NCBI GenBank assembly: GCA_902801375.1
Contig: CADCIB010000011.1
Coordinates: 1 to 64,000 of the forward strand
DNA: 64,000 nt
Reading direction: 5' to 3'
From: an uncultured Prevotellaceae bacterium
GTDB taxonomy: Bacteria; Bacteroidota; Bacteroidia; Bacteroidales; Bacteroidaceae
Shown here: positions 42,724 to 52,400 of the stretch, piece by piece
Layout of the letters: every line of letters starts with the position of its first letter
Position numbering within the stretch: position 1 is the first letter of the stretch
Translations under genes and position numbers: made by a program
The notes under the pieces: model-generated
Databases searched by the model: none
What the model was told of the DNA's origin: nothing
What the model saw: the letters and a program-made list of their open reading frames with translations, nothing else

Positions 42724-44913
42724 ATGAATAGCTTCAAGAAATTTGCATTTGCTTGCCTTGTCCTGACAATGGGGACAAGCCTGACGGCTCAAGCCGACGA
42801 GAAAGGCTGCTCGCACGATGGCGGCAGCTACACGGAGTATGTCAACCCCTGGATAGGCACAGGCGGCCACGGACATGTGTTCCTCGGGGCCAATGTGCCG
42901 TTCGGCTATGTGCAGCTCGGACCGACGGAGCGCACACAGGGCTGGGACTGGTGCTCGGGCTACCACATCTCGGACAGTCTCTTGGTGGGTTTCGGCCATC
43001 AACATCTGAGCGGAACGGGTATCGGCGACCTGGGTGACATCGCTTTCCTGCCCGTGAAGCATTGCTGTCAGACCGACGTAAAGTTCTCTCATAGCAACGA
43101 GTATGTGCGCCCAGGCTACTACAGCATCAAGCTCAGCGAGCCGAACGTGTTTGTGGAACTCACCGCCACCAAGCGTGTGGGCATGCACCGCTATACCTTC
43201 GGAGCCGACAACAGCCGCGGCATGATAGCCCTGAACCTGAAACAAGGTACGGGTTGGGACCAATGGCGCGAGAGCCAGATGACCCTTGAGTCGCCCACCA
43301 CCATCACGGGATTCCGCCGCTCCAACGGCTGGGCTAAGGACCAGTGGGTGTTCTTCGTAGCAGAATTCTCCACACCGCTGAAGGTGAAGAAGCAACTGGG
43401 CGACACCCTGGGTGTGTTCATCATCGAGGATGTCACAAAGCCCGTGCTCGTGAAATGCGCCCTCTCCGCCGTTAGTATAGACGACGCGAAGGCCAACCTG
43501 CGGGCCGAACTGCCTGGTTGGGATTTCAACGCTACAGTGAAAGCTGCCGACGAGGCTTGGAACGAAGAGCTGGGGAAAATTGACATCGACACCGACGATG
43601 ATACCGCGCGTACCATATTCTATACAGCCATGTATCACTCGATGATTGCCCCGTCGGTGTTCTCCGATGTGACAGGCCGCTATCGCGGAGCCGACGGCCA
43701 GGTGCATCAGGGCGACTTCACCAACTACACCACCTTCTCGCTCTGGGACACCTATCGCGCAGCCCATCCGCTGATGACGCTCATCCATCCTGAGAAGCAG
43801 AAGGATATGGCCAAGACGTTCCTCCACATCTTCGAGCAGCAGGGCAAACTGCCCGTGTGGCACCTCATGGGCAACGAGACCGACTGTATGGTGGGCAACC
43901 CGGGTGTCATCGTGCTGGCTGATATGGTGCTGAAAGGATATGTCGACGACAAGGAGGCAGCTTTCCGCGCAATGAAAGCATCGGCTATGCTCGACGAGCG
44001 TGGTATGGACCTGTTGAAGAAATACGGCTACCTGCCCTACGACCTGGACCCGACCTACCAGACGGTGGCCAAGGGACTGGAATACGGCATTGCCGACTGG
44101 TGTGTGGCACAGGTGGCCAAGCAGCTGGGCAAGAAGGCCGACTACAAATACTTCCTCGAGCGCTCCATGCTCTACAAGAAACACTTCGACCCCAAGACGG
44201 GTTTCGTGCGCGGACTCAGCAGCGACGGCAAGTTCCGTGAGCCCTTCAATCCCTTCAAGAGCGTTCACATCCAGGACGACTATACTGAGGGTAATGCCTG
44301 GCACTACACTTGGCTGGTGCCGCACGACGTGCACGGACTGGTGAAATGCTTCGGCAGCGAGCAGCGCTTTGTGCAGAAACTCGACTCACTCTTCATCGTC
44401 AGCGGCGACATGGGCGCAGAGGCTTCGCCCGACATCAGCGGTCTCATTGGCCAGTATGCTCACGGCAACGAGCCGTCACACCATATATTATATATGTATA
44501 ACTACGTGGGACAACCGTGGAAGGGTGCCAAGTTGCAGCGTCAGACCATGAACGAGCTGTACTTCAACGACTACGACGGCCTCTCTGGCAACGAAGACGT
44601 TGGACAGATGTCGGCTTGGTACATTCTCTCGTCGATGGGTCTCTATCAGGTGGAACCCGCCGGCGGCAAGTACATCATCGGTTCGCCTCTCTTCAAGGGA
44701 GCCAGCATCAACGTGGGAGGCGGCAAGACATTCACCGTCCGCGCCCTCGACAATAGTGCAGAGAACATCTACGTGCAGAGCGCCCGCCTCAACGGCAAGC
44801 CCTACACACGGTCGTATATCATGTTCCAGGACATCGTTCGTGGCGGCACGCTCGAATTGCAGATGGGTCCACAGCCCTCTGCTTGGGGCACGAAAGCCAA
44901 GGACCGCCCATAA
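42724..44913 (+). CDS. GH92 alpha-mannosidase (second intact copy, distant paralogue)
   Basis: The 729-aa secreted enzyme (signal peptide ending LTAQA) has GH92 landmarks: 'YVNPWIGTGGHGHVFLGANVPFGYVQLGP', 'TFSLWDTYRAAHPLMTLIHPE', 'LPVWHLMGNETDCMVGNPGVIVLADMVLKGY', 'YTEGNAWHYTWLVPHDVHGL', 'GNEPSHHILYMYNYVGQPWKG' and the acidic 'GNEDVGQMSAWYILSSMGLYQV' motif. It belongs to a different GH92 subgroup from the 18492-20762 enzyme (opening 'GTGGHGHVFLGA' versus 'GTESTFELSTGN'), so a different mannose linkage is plausible. It stands alone with its own promoter and a strong terminator, separate from SusC/D genes. Confidence 0.93.
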   Translation: MNSFKKFAFACLVLTMGTSLTAQADEKGCSHDGGSYTEYVNPWIGTGGHGHVFLGANVPFGYVQLGPTERTQGWDWCSGYHISDSLLVGFGHQHLSGTGIGDLGDIAFLPVKHCCQTDVKFSHSNEYVRPGYYSIKLSEPNVFVELTATKRVGMHRYTFGADNSRGMIALNLKQGTGWDQWRESQMTLESPTTITGFRRSNGWAKDQWVFFVAEFSTPLKVKKQLGDTLGVFIIEDVTKPVLVKCALSAVSIDDAKANLRAELPGWDFNATVKAADEAWNEELGKIDIDTDDDTARTIFYTAMYHSMIAPSVFSDVTGRYRGADGQVHQGDFTNYTTFSLWDTYRAAHPLMTLIHPEKQKDMAKTFLHIFEQQGKLPVWHLMGNETDCMVGNPGVIVLADMVLKGYVDDKEAAFRAMKASAMLDERGMDLLKKYGYLPYDLDPTYQTVAKGLEYGIADWCVAQVAKQLGKKADYKYFLERSMLYKKHFDPKTGFVRGLSSDGKFREPFNPFKSVHIQDDYTEGNAWHYTWLVPHDVHGLVKCFGSEQRFVQKLDSLFIVSGDMGAEASPDISGLIGQYAHGNEPSHHILYMYNYVGQPWKGAKLQRQTMNELYFNDYDGLSGNEDVGQMSAWYILSSMGLYQVEPAGGKYIIGSPLFKGASINVGGGKTFTVRALDNSAENIYVQSARLNGKPYTRSYIMFQDIVRGGTLELQMGPQPSAWGTKAKDRP

Positions 44914-44952
44914 ATGAACCGTCATCAAGATGATGACATACCAACAACCATA

Positions 44953-44999
44953 GTGTACCGAATAGGTTGACCCATCAAAGTTCAACCTATTCGGTACAC
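44953..44999. terminator. Perfect 18-bp hairpin between convergent GH92 and xpt genes
   Basis: GTGTACCGAATAGGTTGA (44953-44970) and its exact complement (44982-44999) enclose 11 nt. It probably ends transcription from both sides; the T-run is short (ACATTTT on the plus side). Confidence 0.8.
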
Positions 45000-45029
45000 A
45001 ACATTTTAGGGGGCATCAACCTCAGCAAG

Positions 45030-45602
45030 TCAGGCCAGTTCGAAGGAGTTATCCTCGTTGATGCGGGTGACGGTGGCAAGGGCGTGATAGTTGATGTTGT
45101 GGTCGCGTAGGAACTGACCGCCCTGAGTGAAACCTTTTTCCACCAAGAACCCCATGCCCACAATCTGCGCACCCGACTGTCGGCAAAAGTGGATAACGCT
45201 GCCGGAAGCGTGGCCATCGGCCAGGAAATCGTCGATAAACAGAATCCGGTCGTTTTCCGTCAGGAGCTTGCGGTCGATGCATACGGTGGTCTCGTCGCCC
45301 CGTGTGAACGACCACACCCACGACTTCCATGCATCATCAACCGTCTTCGGCTCTTTCTTCTTAATAAACACCACGGGCAAGTGCATCAGATAGCCCGTCA
45401 TGATGGCGGGTGCTATACCCGAAGCTTCAATGGTCACAATCTTGTTGATGCCCTGGTCTTTAAACAGGCGCGCAAACTCTTCGGCACAATGCATCATCAG
45501 TTGTGGGTCGAGCTGATGGTTGAGAAAACTGCCCACCATCACGACACCGCCTTCTGCCTTCGCACGTCCATCGGCCAAAATACGTTGTTTCAGCTCTTCC
45601 AT
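45030..45602 (-). CDS. xpt: Xanthine phosphoribosyltransferase
   Basis: The 190-aa cytoplasmic enzyme (start at ATG 45602; the frame also opens 10 codons earlier) matches Xpt along its length: 'MEELKQRILADGRAKAEGGVVMVGSFLNHQLDPQLM', 'TIEASGIAPAIMTG', and the PRPP-binding loop 'ILFIDDFLADGHASGSVIHFC'. It converts xanthine and PRPP to XMP for purine salvage. It is monocistronic between a convergent hairpin and a divergent DUF3667 gene. No purine riboswitch is visible in the short leader. A TATCTTTG box at 45630-45637 is the likely -7 element. Confidence 0.92.
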   Translation of the reverse strand: MEELKQRILADGRAKAEGGVVMVGSFLNHQLDPQLMMHCAEEFARLFKDQGINKIVTIEASGIAPAIMTGYLMHLPVVFIKKKEPKTVDDAWKSWVWSFTRGDETTVCIDRKLLTENDRILFIDDFLADGHASGSVIHFCRQSGAQIVGMGFLVEKGFTQGGQFLRDHNINYHALATVTRINEDNSFELA

Positions 45603-45629
45603 AATAAAAATCTCTTCATAAAGCTGGGA

Positions 45630-45637
45630 CAAAGATA
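45630..45637 (-). promoter_or_regulatory. -7 box of xpt
   Basis: The minus strand reads TATCTTTG, 27 nt before the ATG at 45602. Confidence 0.5.
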
Positions 45638-45753
45638 CGTATATTATTTCAATTCAACAAATCTGCGCAGCGATTTTTTGTAAAATGATTACAATCAGAC
45701 GCACTTGCAGGTTGACTCTATCCTGAAATTAAAACAAAAAAAACAGACATTTT

Positions 45754-45786
45754 CTTGCAGGTGTCGGCAGAAACGCGTAATTTTGC
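45754..45786 (+). promoter_or_regulatory. Promoter of the DUF3667-GH125 pair
   Basis: CTTG (45754-45757), a 3/4 match, is followed after 20 nt by TAATTTTGC (45778-45786). The start codon at 45819 is 33 nt downstream. Confidence 0.65.
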
Positions 45787-45818
45787 ATCCGTACAATACA
45801 TAAACCCTTCGGTAGTTG

Positions 45819-46820
45819 ATGAAAGCATTACAAATAATAACCAATAAGCAGAAATGGGCCGCCTGGCGGCGGGCTTTCCGCATCTGGCAAAGAAAACCAC
45901 ATGAAGTGGCCCCACTCTCGACCGAAAGCCACGAGTGCAACTCATGCGGCACGACGTTCACGGGCAACTATTGTCCGCGTTGCGGGCAGTCAGCCAGCAT
46001 TGGACGTTTCTCGTTCAAGAAGACCTTCCTGCTGTTCTTAGACGTATGGGGGTTGGGCAACCGAGGCATGTTCCACAGTATCCGCGACCTGATCCTCCGT
46101 CCGGGCTACATGATTCGCGACTACATCAGCGGCAAGCAGTCGGCCTACTTTCCCCCCTTCAAGATGTTTTTCCTGCTGGTTGCCCTTTCCCTGCTTGTGG
46201 AACACGGTTTCAGTTTTGGTCTTGAAGAGAAAAAAGAAGATGCAAAGATAGATCCCACGACGGCGGTTCAAGAACTTGAACAAGAGGAAGAAGGCGAAAA
46301 TTCTGTGGCCCAAGTCGAACCCAATCAGAAGGAAAAGAATGCATGGGCGCAGGGGAGCAAAGGCTTCAATGATGCCATCAAAGTCAATTCCAAAGAGAAA
46401 GATCCTAACATCGCACAGACGATAGCAGTGCTTGGAAAATTCGTGAAGAGTTTGGACCTACTCCACGATAAGAATCCTACCCTTTTTTCGTTTTTCATCC
46501 TGCTGCTCTGCTCCATTCCGTTGTACATCTTCTTCCGGAAAGCGCCGTCCATCCCCAACCTGCGTTATTCTGAATTCGTAGTGGCCTTGACCTATACTTC
46601 GAACATGTACAGTCTCTACTCCATCACGGGCACAATTCTGGGAATCCGTTTATTAGAATTATTCGCCACTGTGATGTTCATCGTAGCGCTCAGTCAGTTC
46701 TCGGGATTCTCGAAGCTTCGCGTATTGATGAAACTGATCATAACAGCAATCATCTCGTTCGTCGCGATCATCTTCTTTTTCTTTGCAGCAGCAGCCATTA
46801 TCTACTATCTTACGAAATGA
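45819..46820 (+). CDS. DUF3667-type zinc-ribbon membrane protein
   Basis: The ATG at 45819 (after an in-frame TTG) gives 333 aa. A cytoplasmic zinc ribbon has Cys40, Cys43, Cys52 and Cys55 ('CNSCGTTFTGNYCPRCGQ'), followed by 'LGNRGMFHSIRDLILRPGYMIRDYISGKQSAYFPPFKMFFLLVALSLL', the DUF3667 signature leading into the first membrane helix. A charged loop (about 130-205) and three further hydrophobic helices (about 228-245, 265-300, 305-332) follow. The function of the family is unknown. It is 41 nt upstream of the GH125 gene and may be co-transcribed with it. Confidence 0.8.
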   Translation: MKALQIITNKQKWAAWRRAFRIWQRKPHEVAPLSTESHECNSCGTTFTGNYCPRCGQSASIGRFSFKKTFLLFLDVWGLGNRGMFHSIRDLILRPGYMIRDYISGKQSAYFPPFKMFFLLVALSLLVEHGFSFGLEEKKEDAKIDPTTAVQELEQEEEGENSVAQVEPNQKEKNAWAQGSKGFNDAIKVNSKEKDPNIAQTIAVLGKFVKSLDLLHDKNPTLFSFFILLLCSIPLYIFFRKAPSIPNLRYSEFVVALTYTSNMYSLYSITGTILGIRLLELFATVMFIVALSQFSGFSKLRVLMKLIITAIISFVAIIFFFFAAAAIIYYLTK

Positions 46821-46861
46821 CAATAAACCCGAAAGCCATCAACCATTATTCACTATCCTAC

Positions 46862-48364
46862 ATGAAAAGAAGCATCATCATCACAACCCTCGGCCTCCTG
46901 ACAGCCTTCCCGCTGATGGCACAGGAGAACGCCGAAGTAGACATCCACAATCGATATACCAGCGTAGTGCCCGACAATACGAAAGTGTATCCATCAAAGC
47001 GCCCGCCCGTGGAGGAACGGCTGTTCATCTCAACGGCGGTAGAGAAGAAAATCAAGGAGGTGCAGCAACTGCTGAAAGGCAACCCTCGGTTGGCGTGGAT
47101 GTTTGCCAACTGCTTCCCCAACACCCTGGAATCGACCGTCCACTACCGCATCATCGACGGCGAGGACGACACCTTTGTCTATACGGGCGACATTCCCGCC
47201 ATGTGGCTGCGCGACTCTGGAGCACAGGTGTGGCCCTATGTGCAACTGGCCAACGACGACCCACGCCTGAAGAAGATGCTGCGCGGCGTCATCCTGCGAC
47301 AGCTGAAGTGCATCAACATCGACCGCTACGCCAACGCCTTCAACGACGGGCCGACGGGAGCCGGCTGGCAAAGCGATGCCACCGACATGCAGAAGGACGT
47401 GTTCGAGCGCAAATACGAGATCGACTCGCTATGCTATCCCATCCGTTTGGCCTACTGGTATTGGCAGGTGACGGGCGATGCCTCCATCTTTGGCGACATC
47501 TGGATGGAAGCCATCCAGAACATCCTGCTCACCTTCCACGAGCAGCAACGTAAGGAGAACCGCGGCCCGTATCACTTCTTCCGCATGACCGACCGCACCT
47601 ACGACACCGTTGGCTGGCAGGGCTACGGCGCACCGGTGAAGCCCGTGGGACTCATCGCCTCTGTGTTCCGCCCCAGCGACGACCGCACCTCCCTACCCTT
47701 CCTCGTGCCGTCCAACTTCATGGCCGTTTCGTCGCTTCGCAAGGCAGCCGAGATTCTCGAGAAAGTCAATGCCAAGAACAGTAGTCTCAATGACCTCTCC
47801 GCCCGTCAATCTCCGCTGAGCATGGCCATCGACTGCCGCACCCTGGCCGACGAGGTGGAGCAGGCCCTGAAGCAGTACGCCATCGTTGACCATCCGAAGT
47901 ATGGCAAGATCTACGCCTTCGAGGTCGACGGCTTTGGCAACCGTCTGCTCATGGACGATGCCAACGTGCCGAGCCTCTTGGGGATGGGCTACCTGGGTGA
48001 CGTGCCCCTCAACGACCCCATCTATCAGAACACGCGCCGCTTCGTATGGAGCGAAGACAATCCCTGGTTCTTCCGCGGGAAGGCTGGCGAGGGCATCGGC
48101 GGCCCACACATCGGCTACAACATGGTTTGGCCCATGTCGATCATGATGAAGTGCTTCACGTCGCAGGACGATGAGGAAATCCGCTGGTGTATGCGCACAC
48201 TGCTGAAGACGGACGCCGGCATGGGGTTCATCCACGAGTCGTTCAACAAGGACGATGCCTCTGACTTCACCCGTCCGTGGTTCGCCTGGCAGAACACGCT
48301 CTTCGGCGAGTTGGTGCTAAAGCTTATTGCCGACGGCAAGGCTCCGCTACTCAACAGTCTCTGA
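46862..48364 (+). CDS. GH125 exo-alpha-1,6-mannosidase
   Basis: The start at 46862 gives 500 aa with signal peptide (KRSIIITTLGLLTAFPLMAQ); the frame opens 15 codons earlier within the spacer. GH125 landmarks: 'RPPVEERLFISTAVEKKIKEVQ', 'WMFANCFPNTLESTVHY', 'FVYTGDIPAMWLRDSGAQVWPYV', 'FNDGPTGAGWQSDATDM', 'CYPIRLAYWYW', 'IGGPHIGYNMVWPMSIMMKC', 'FIHESFNKDDASDFTRPWFAWQNTLFGEL'. GH125 enzymes remove alpha-1,6-mannose by an inverting mechanism and complement GH92 in taking apart N-glycan cores and yeast mannan. It probably acts in the periplasm. Confidence 0.92.
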   Translation: MKRSIIITTLGLLTAFPLMAQENAEVDIHNRYTSVVPDNTKVYPSKRPPVEERLFISTAVEKKIKEVQQLLKGNPRLAWMFANCFPNTLESTVHYRIIDGEDDTFVYTGDIPAMWLRDSGAQVWPYVQLANDDPRLKKMLRGVILRQLKCINIDRYANAFNDGPTGAGWQSDATDMQKDVFERKYEIDSLCYPIRLAYWYWQVTGDASIFGDIWMEAIQNILLTFHEQQRKENRGPYHFFRMTDRTYDTVGWQGYGAPVKPVGLIASVFRPSDDRTSLPFLVPSNFMAVSSLRKAAEILEKVNAKNSSLNDLSARQSPLSMAIDCRTLADEVEQALKQYAIVDHPKYGKIYAFEVDGFGNRLLMDDANVPSLLGMGYLGDVPLNDPIYQNTRRFVWSEDNPWFFRGKAGEGIGGPHIGYNMVWPMSIMMKCFTSQDDEEIRWCMRTLLKTDAGMGFIHESFNKDDASDFTRPWFAWQNTLFGELVLKLIADGKAPLLNSL

Positions 48365-48428
48365 ATCAACGGTTTATCGTTTAGTTAATATAGATATTGG
48401 CACAACACGACTGGGAGTGAAAACTGCC

Positions 48429-48470
48429 AAGCGTGACAATTGTGACAAAGGACAATGCGATTTTTGCGCC
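48429..48470 (+). repeat. Repeat with GACAATTGTGAC core, inverted copy 1
   Basis: This stretch (AAGCGTGACAATTGTGAC...TTTTTGCGCC) recurs inverted at 48971-49014 and 49025-49068. The central GTGACAATTGTGAC-like part is near-palindromic. Together the copies flank about 500 bp. Confidence 0.75.
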
Positions 48471-48655
48471 TCAAAAGGGGCGCAAAATCTATATATATAT
48501 ACATCATTACTACTAATCAGTAATTTATCCGTATTATTACTACCGATATTTTACACAAATTAACACAATTACGCCTATAATCATTCAATAATCCTCTCTA
48601 ATCATTCAATAATGATGATATAATAAAAACTACAGGATCTTCTCTAACCCTCCTA

Positions 48656-48794
48656 CATGACCTCCCCCTCACCCCTCCTGTAGGAGGGGGGGGGAAAACC
48701 GTCTTCCCCCTACAGAAGCGCCACATCTAACTATCTCCCCTCCTACAGGAGGGGTGAGGGGGAGGTCATGAATGTGTATTGCTATGTCATTGCC
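48656..48794. repeat. Palindromic C/G-rich intergenic element, copy 2
   Basis: A perfect 34-bp inverted repeat: 48656-48689 (CATGACCTCCCCCTCACC...) and 48737-48770, with a 47-nt loop, plus a 24-nt tail shared with copy 1 at 14501-14712 (20 of 24 positions). The 1,055-bp gap 48365-49419 that contains it has no gene; the rest is A/T-rich and includes short direct repeats (ATCATTCAATAAT twice near 48600). Confidence 0.8.
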
Positions 48795-48970
48795 TTCGAG
48801 GGAAACAGCTATATGATTACCTAATTATATATTGATTATATGGATTAACACAAAAGTATTTGTATTCAGATAATAATAGTAATTATATATAATCATATAA
48901 TAATCAATAACTTATAAAAAAACAGGTAATTTAATTACCAGAAAATAACATCACCTCCAGCGATATGGGT

Positions 48971-49068
48971 GGCGCGAAAAAATGCGTTGTCCATTTGTCA
49001 CAATTGTCACGCTTGGGATTTCAGGGCGCGAAAAAATGCATTGTTCCTTTGTCACAATTGTCACGCTT
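48971..49068 (-). repeat. Two tandem 54-bp-spaced copies of the GACAATTGTGAC repeat
   Basis: GGCGCGAAAAAATG starts at 48971 and 49025; each runs through TTGTCACAATTGTCACGCTT. They are inverted relative to 48429-48470. Confidence 0.75.
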
Positions 49069-49103
49069 CATGTTTTCTCATTATTATCTGCACGCCTGCC
49101 AAT

Positions 49104-49198
49104 CAATATCTCTGTGCTCGTCAATCAATATCTCTGAGCCCACCAATCAATATCTCTGAGCCCGCCAAACAATATCTCTGAGACCGCCAATTGTTATC
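49104..49198 (+). repeat. 22-bp tandem repeat array, 4-5 units (array C)
   Basis: ATCTCTG starts at 49108, 49130, 49152 and 49174, with a degenerate fifth unit at 49196; the period is exactly 22 bp. The core CAATATCTCTGAGC, read toward the downstream BspA-like gene, is the same as in array A read toward the fucosidase. It ends about 65 bp before the -33 element of the next gene. Confidence 0.9.
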
Positions 49199-49262
49199 AA
49201 TGATGGTGCGGGAAGACAAACTTCTAAACAGTTGTTAAAAAAGGAAAGAATCACAACAATTA

Positions 49263-49295
49263 TTTGGTGATTTGAAAAAAAATACATATATTTGC
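49263..49295 (+). promoter_or_regulatory. Promoter of the BspA-like gene/operon
   Basis: TTTG (49263-49266) and TATATTTGC (49287-49295) are exactly 20 nt apart. The leader to the ATG at 49420 is long, about 120 nt. Confidence 0.75.
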
Positions 49296-49419
49296 CCCAC
49301 GTTTTGTTCCAATTTGGCATCGGGCTGTAGCGACAGCTGTTTGCATTCCACGAACGAACACTGTTTATTTAAGAAGACATCATACAGAATCAATTACTAA
49401 TCAATAAAAACAAAAAGCA

Positions 49420-52400
49420 ATGAAAAAGAGTATTCTTTCTCACAGTTTGGCCGTATTGCTGCTCACGATAGTGGGGAGCCTGGCCATGCAAGCCAAGGTG
49501 GTCATCCCCTTTGGCCAGTTGTATCAACAGCCCTTCGAGGCCAAGTATTTCTATGCCACGCAGGGAGCTGCAGGCCCCAGCGACACGTGGTTTGCGATGG
49601 ACTTCGACGACACGTCGTGGGGAACGCTCACGATGCCTATCTCCAGCGAAGGCACACTGGCTTACTACAACACCACGCGCCCGAACGAGCGTTGCCGCTA
49701 CTGGGTGCGCAAGTATTTCAACCTGACGAGCGCTGACCTCGCCAACGAGTTTTTCCTCCAATACGCCCACGACGACGAGTGCACGCTCTACCTGAACGGC
49801 ACGAAGCTGTTCGACGAGAATGGAGCTGCCAACTACAACATCTACCGTCTGACCGAAACGACGAAGGCGTTGCTTCAAGCTGGCGAGAACGTGCTCTGCA
49901 TGTATGTCTACGACAGTGGAGGCGGGGGCATGTATATGGACTTCGGCCTTTACGAGGACGAAGGCAACTTCCAGGACATCGTGAAGGAGAGCAACCTGCC
50001 CATCACCTTCACCAACGATGCAGAAAACCCGTGGCTGCTGAATGGCGCCAATGCCATCAACGGCAACCAAGGGAAGAACTATTCCACCTCGACGCTGCAG
50101 ATGGCTTTCACCAACACCTACACCGCGGAGCTGAAGTTCGACTGGTTCAAGTACCGCTACTATAATGGTGGTCTGGATTTGCAGCTTTATATCGACGGCG
50201 TGGAGATAAGCACCACCACCAACGGAAGCTGGACCACACCGCGCTACTACATCGAGCCGGGCGAGCATGTGGTGACGTTCCGCGACACCATTGGCAGCGA
50301 CAACTATCGCGCCAATAGCGGACTGCGCAACATCATCCTGCGCGAAATCTATCCCTTGGAGACCGCCGTGCTGACCGCCAACTCGATGCCAATTACTTTC
50401 CAGAACAACAGCGCAACGCCTTGGACCATCGAAGATGGCTTTATCGAACACAACAACTATGGTGTTGCCAACACAGGATCTTCGTTCTTCACCACCTTTA
50501 CCCTCGACAAGACTTCGAAGCTGTCGTTCGAGCGCAGAGTGTCGAGAAGCGATAACAACTACAACTACGAAGACCGCCACAATTTCTTTGTTTATATCAA
50601 TGGCATTCAGATTTCCAAAGACTGGGATAAGCCAAACTATGAATACTGGTGCGTGGCCTTGGAGCCGGGTGAATATACAGTAGAATGGAAAGACACGATT
50701 TACAATCGCGGAGAATGGTACTACAGCCAAATCAAGAACATCGAGCTTTCGAACAACTGGATTGACGTGGAGTTGGCTTCGGTAGGAACGCTTGGCTATG
50801 AAGTGCTCTACAGTGGCAAGGCTGAGAAACTCGACTACGTGGAGTTCCTGAAAGTGACCGGCCCCATGAATGCTGACGACTGGACGGACATCAAGAACAT
50901 GAACAACCTGAAAGCCCTTGACCTGAGCGGAGCGGTTATTGCCGAGATTCCCAATAACGCTTTCGACGGCAAGAACTGGCTCAACAGCGTGATTATGCCC
51001 GAGGGCATCAATCGCATTGGTGATTATGCCTTCAGGGGCACTAATATAAGAAAGGTGAACATACCTTCGACTGTGACAGAAATCGGACGCAACGCATTTA
51101 TCGGAACACCTGTACAATATGTAACATTCGCAGAAAACTCACAGCTAGAAACTATTGGCATCCATGCTTTCGAGTCGTGCACATCGTTGCAGGATATCGA
51201 CCTGACAGGCATTACGACATTGACAACTCTTGGATACTGTGCTTTCAATGGATGTAGCCAACTGAAAGAGTTCATCATGCCCAACTCCGTGACAACGATA
51301 GCCCCCTATCTATTCCAAAACTGCTCACAGATGAAGAAGCTAATATTCTCCGATGCTATCACCGATGTCAGAGACTATGTATGCTACAACTGCTCATCGC
51401 TCGAAGAGGTTCATCTACCCCAAAACGTGAAAGTCATCTGGCATGAGTCGTTCATCAACACAACAAGTCTACGAAACATTGAATTCCCCGCCAGTTTGGA
51501 GGCTATTCAGTATAACGCTTTCGAAAACAGCGGACTCGAATCGGTTGAACTGCCCATCACCATGCTTCGTCTCAGCACGAATGCATTCCGCAGTAATGCA
51601 AATCTGAAGAACATCGTGCTGCCTTCACATCTTGTCAACGAGGGCCACAACGTTAGCTATGGTTACTACGATGATGGTAGCGTTCGCTATACGACCAATC
51701 AGAATTACGGTTACCGCAACAACTTCAGCAACTGTCAAGCCATCGAAACAGTTGTCATGCGCGCTGCCACGCCCCCGGCAATAATTAACGATGTTTTCGA
51801 AAGCAGCCGCTCCAAGAGCCTCATCACGCTGGTGGTTCCCTCGTTCGCCGTAGTGAACTATAAGCTCGACACCTACTGGAAGCAGTTCGGAAGCATAATC
51901 GAGGGCGACGACGTGGACTACTGGATGATCACCTCTCCGCTGATGCTGACCAACAACCGCCGCATGCAGGGCAAACCCGACATCGACCTCTACTTTGGAG
52001 GTCAGCTGACCGTGGGTGGTAGTGCACCGATGCCTACAGGACAGTTCAACTACTATGTGAACGAGTCGAATCCCGGCCGTCTGCTGAACACCTGCGACGC
52101 GCTGACAGCCGACAATGCCGCTACGAAGTTCGCCGTAGAGGCCAACCGCTGGTATTTCTTCACACCGCTCTACGACGTGAACATTGCTGATATCGAAGTC
52201 AGCAACGGCGCCAGCTACGTGTTCCGCTACTACGACGCTCAGAACCGTGCTGCCAACGGTGCTTCGGGCAGTTGGAAGAATGTCGATACCGACAAGCTCC
52301 TGGGTGGTCAGGGATATATTTTCCACTGCAACACCGCCTGCGAGATCACCTTCCCCGCTGATGCCACAGGTCGCGCCAAGCTGTTTGCCACAGGCGACGT

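Noticed and set aside
42532-44334. 600-aa minus-strand reading frame
   Set aside because: It lies opposite the GH92 gene, which has a signal peptide, promoter and family motifs; the minus frame has none.
45603-45640. Purine riboswitch upstream of xpt
   Set aside because: The leader between the -7 box and the ATG is under 30 nt, too short for a purine aptamer.
49390-51117. 575-aa minus-strand frame, and similar long frames at 51625-53193 and 53326-54843
   Set aside because: All are opposite the large adhesin genes; they lack family motifs and result from the G/C pattern of the real frames.
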